From the NCBI GenBank assembly GCA_001313065.1, contig BBFD01000011.1:1-30676 (forward strand): a stretch of DNA of 30,676 nt. Reading direction: 5' to 3'. The first letter of the stretch is position 1, and each line of letters begins with the position of its first letter. Positions 29,740 to 30,676 of the stretch are shown in pieces. The stretch is from Silvimonas sp. JCM 19000 (GTDB lineage Bacteria > Pseudomonadota > Gammaproteobacteria > Burkholderiales > Chitinibacteraceae). Both the position numbers and the translations under genes were made by a program. The notes below the pieces were generated by a model. It saw nothing but the letters and a program-made list of their open reading frames with translations, did no database searches and was not told the DNA's origin.

Positions 29740-30330
29740 TTAGCTGCCACTAACCTTGTACTTGGTCGCCAGTTTCTTGGCGTGGTCCAGATGGCCTTGC
29801 AGCGTCGGTTCGGTTTTTTTTGCCGCGAAGCCTTTTACGTCGCATCGCTGCCCCCGCTGGCTTCTTTCTGGAACAGCGCCACGGCTTCTTCATGTGCCTT
29901 GACCTGAAACTGCACATAAGCCTGGTCAAACGCCTTGTCGTGCAGTTGTTCCAGCTTGGCGATCTCGCTTGTTGCGCCGAATCCGGATCATGCGGCACCG
30001 GCTTGGCCTTCAGCGCTGCCACGGTTTCAAGGTTCTGTGCGGCTTTGGTGTGGTCCTCGATCATCATGTTGGCAAAGGCTTGATGTCTTTGGCTTTGGAA
30101 TGCTTGAGCGCCAGTCGGCTGGACTGGATTTCCGCCGCACCGGCATGGCCTGCTTTGTCGACGAAATCTGCATCGTCCGCCGACAGTCGGGACGGTTGCA
30201 CATCCGCAGCCGGTTTAGCCGCGGTATTGCCGGTCGATGATTGGGTATCCGCAGCAAAACTGCTGCCCGCGGCCAGAAGCAAACCGGCGAGTAAGGCCGG
30301 CAAAACACGACGGGTTTGAAGCGAGGACAT
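29740..30330 (-). CDS. DUF4142 family exported protein
   Basis: This is a predicted periplasmic helical protein of the DUF4142 (ferritin-like) family, function unknown. A clear signal peptide ends at SSFA (about residue 26), followed by a low-complexity linker. The domain starts DFVDKAGHAGAAEIQSSRLA and continues FANMMIEDHTKA, KLEQLHDKAFDQAYVQFQ, KAHEEAVALFQKEA and LQGHLDHAKKLATKY. The His and Glu pattern is typical of the family. Three missing G/C bases (near 30080, 29970 and 29850) break the frame. The A8 run at 29814-29821 is in frame. Corrected length is about 197 residues. The ATG at 30330 follows GGAG. Confidence 0.87.
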
Positions 30331-30437
30331 GACATTTCTCCGTTGTAGCGTTATTGGTTTTTTATCGCCCAGCCACTATGGCGTGCTGTGCGTCTGGCGG
30401 CAGCCATGCGGGCCTGCCGCCCACTGTTGCTGAAAGC

Positions 30438-30676
30438 TCAATGACTGATAATCCAGCCGCCGATGCGCCAGTGACGCGGCATACGTTGGCCGACCAGCCC
30501 GGCCAGCAAAGCGCCGGGCGTGGATGGATTGAGCGAGACCGCGCCGCGGTCGCGCTGATCAAAATATGGTGTGTTGGTACCGGGTTCGTCCGGGCTGCGC
30601 GGCGGCTCTTTGATCGGGCCCGGCGGATCCGAAAACGGCGGGTCTTGCTCCGGGTTGTGCGGAAACGGTTCGTCGG
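30438..30676 (-). CDS. 3' end of a proline-rich protein, cut by window edge
   Basis: An open minus-strand frame enters from the right edge and stops at 30438-30440. The 78 visible residues are rich in Pro, Asp and Glu (DPPFSDPPGPIKEPP), followed by a compact tail ending RMPRHWRIGGWIISH. The codon pattern (G/C in third positions) looks coding, and two nearly repeated DPP/EPP segments suggest an extracytoplasmic linker. No ATG is inside the window. I do not recognise the family. Confidence 0.55.
   Translation of the reverse strand, partial: DEPFPHNPEQDPPFSDPPGPIKEPPRSPDEPGTNTPYFDQRDRGAVSLNPSTPGALLAGLVGQRMPRHWRIGGWIISH

Overview
The window reads as GC-rich proteobacterial DNA. The mix of genes (DbpA helicase, type I methionine aminopeptidase, an UlaABC-type PTS, a di-heme peroxidase, a CbiM-like permease, a CUT1 beta-glucoside transporter) fits a free-living betaproteobacterium. 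A member of the Neisseriales such as Chitinibacteraceae or Chromobacteriaceae is my guess, and no rRNA or marker gene here proves it. I see no tRNA, rRNA, CRISPR array, complete insertion sequence or prophage.

Layout. 1-439: 3' end of an unknown + strand gene. 517-2653 (-): secreted acid-phosphatase/phosphoesterase lipoprotein, divergent from a di-heme cytochrome c peroxidase (2848-4191, +). 4384-6929 (+): a 62-residue unknown protein, then a hybrid sensor kinase. 7087-9259 (-): map-dbpA. 9464-10268 (+): family 3 solute-binding protein. 10417-11577 (-): hemerythrin plus DJ-1/PfpI protein. 11806-13883 (-): PTS operon of ulaC, ulaB and ulaA type. 14167-15294 (+): P-loop ATPase with a winged-helix tail. 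15416-16063 (-): RutR-like TetR regulator, divergent from a 5'-nucleotidase lipoprotein (16283-18067, +). 18316-19926 (+): predicted clan GH-A glycosidase. 20227-26154 (-): beta-glucoside locus (binding protein, two permeases, GH1 beta-glucosidase, ATPase), with a divergent LacI regulator (26394-27417, +). 27463-28774 (+): alpha/beta hydrolase and CbiM-like permease. 28972-29670 (+): unknown protein plus HEPN-domain protein. 29740-30330 (-): DUF4142 protein. 30438-30676 (-): 3' end of a proline-rich gene.

The most coherent functional unit is the sugar locus. Two LacI-type operators lie between the binding-protein gene and the regulator. A rho-independent hairpin sits between the binding-protein gene and the permeases, where it would let the binding protein be made in excess. 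GH1 and the ATPase overlap by 6 bases. The separately transcribed GH-A enzyme beside it may supply substrate from outside the cell.

The strongest window-wide signal is a dense set of single-gene frameshifts. About 36 A/T runs carry one or two extra bases, and about 28 short G/C runs lack one. In most cases correcting the run restores a recognisable family sequence, including in housekeeping genes such as dbpA. I therefore treat the affected genes as real genes in a draft-quality sequence, not as pseudogenes, and give them full-length coordinates. Two copies of a palindromic intergenic repeat, each between converging genes, and a possible HEPN toxin-antitoxin pair are the best biological leads.
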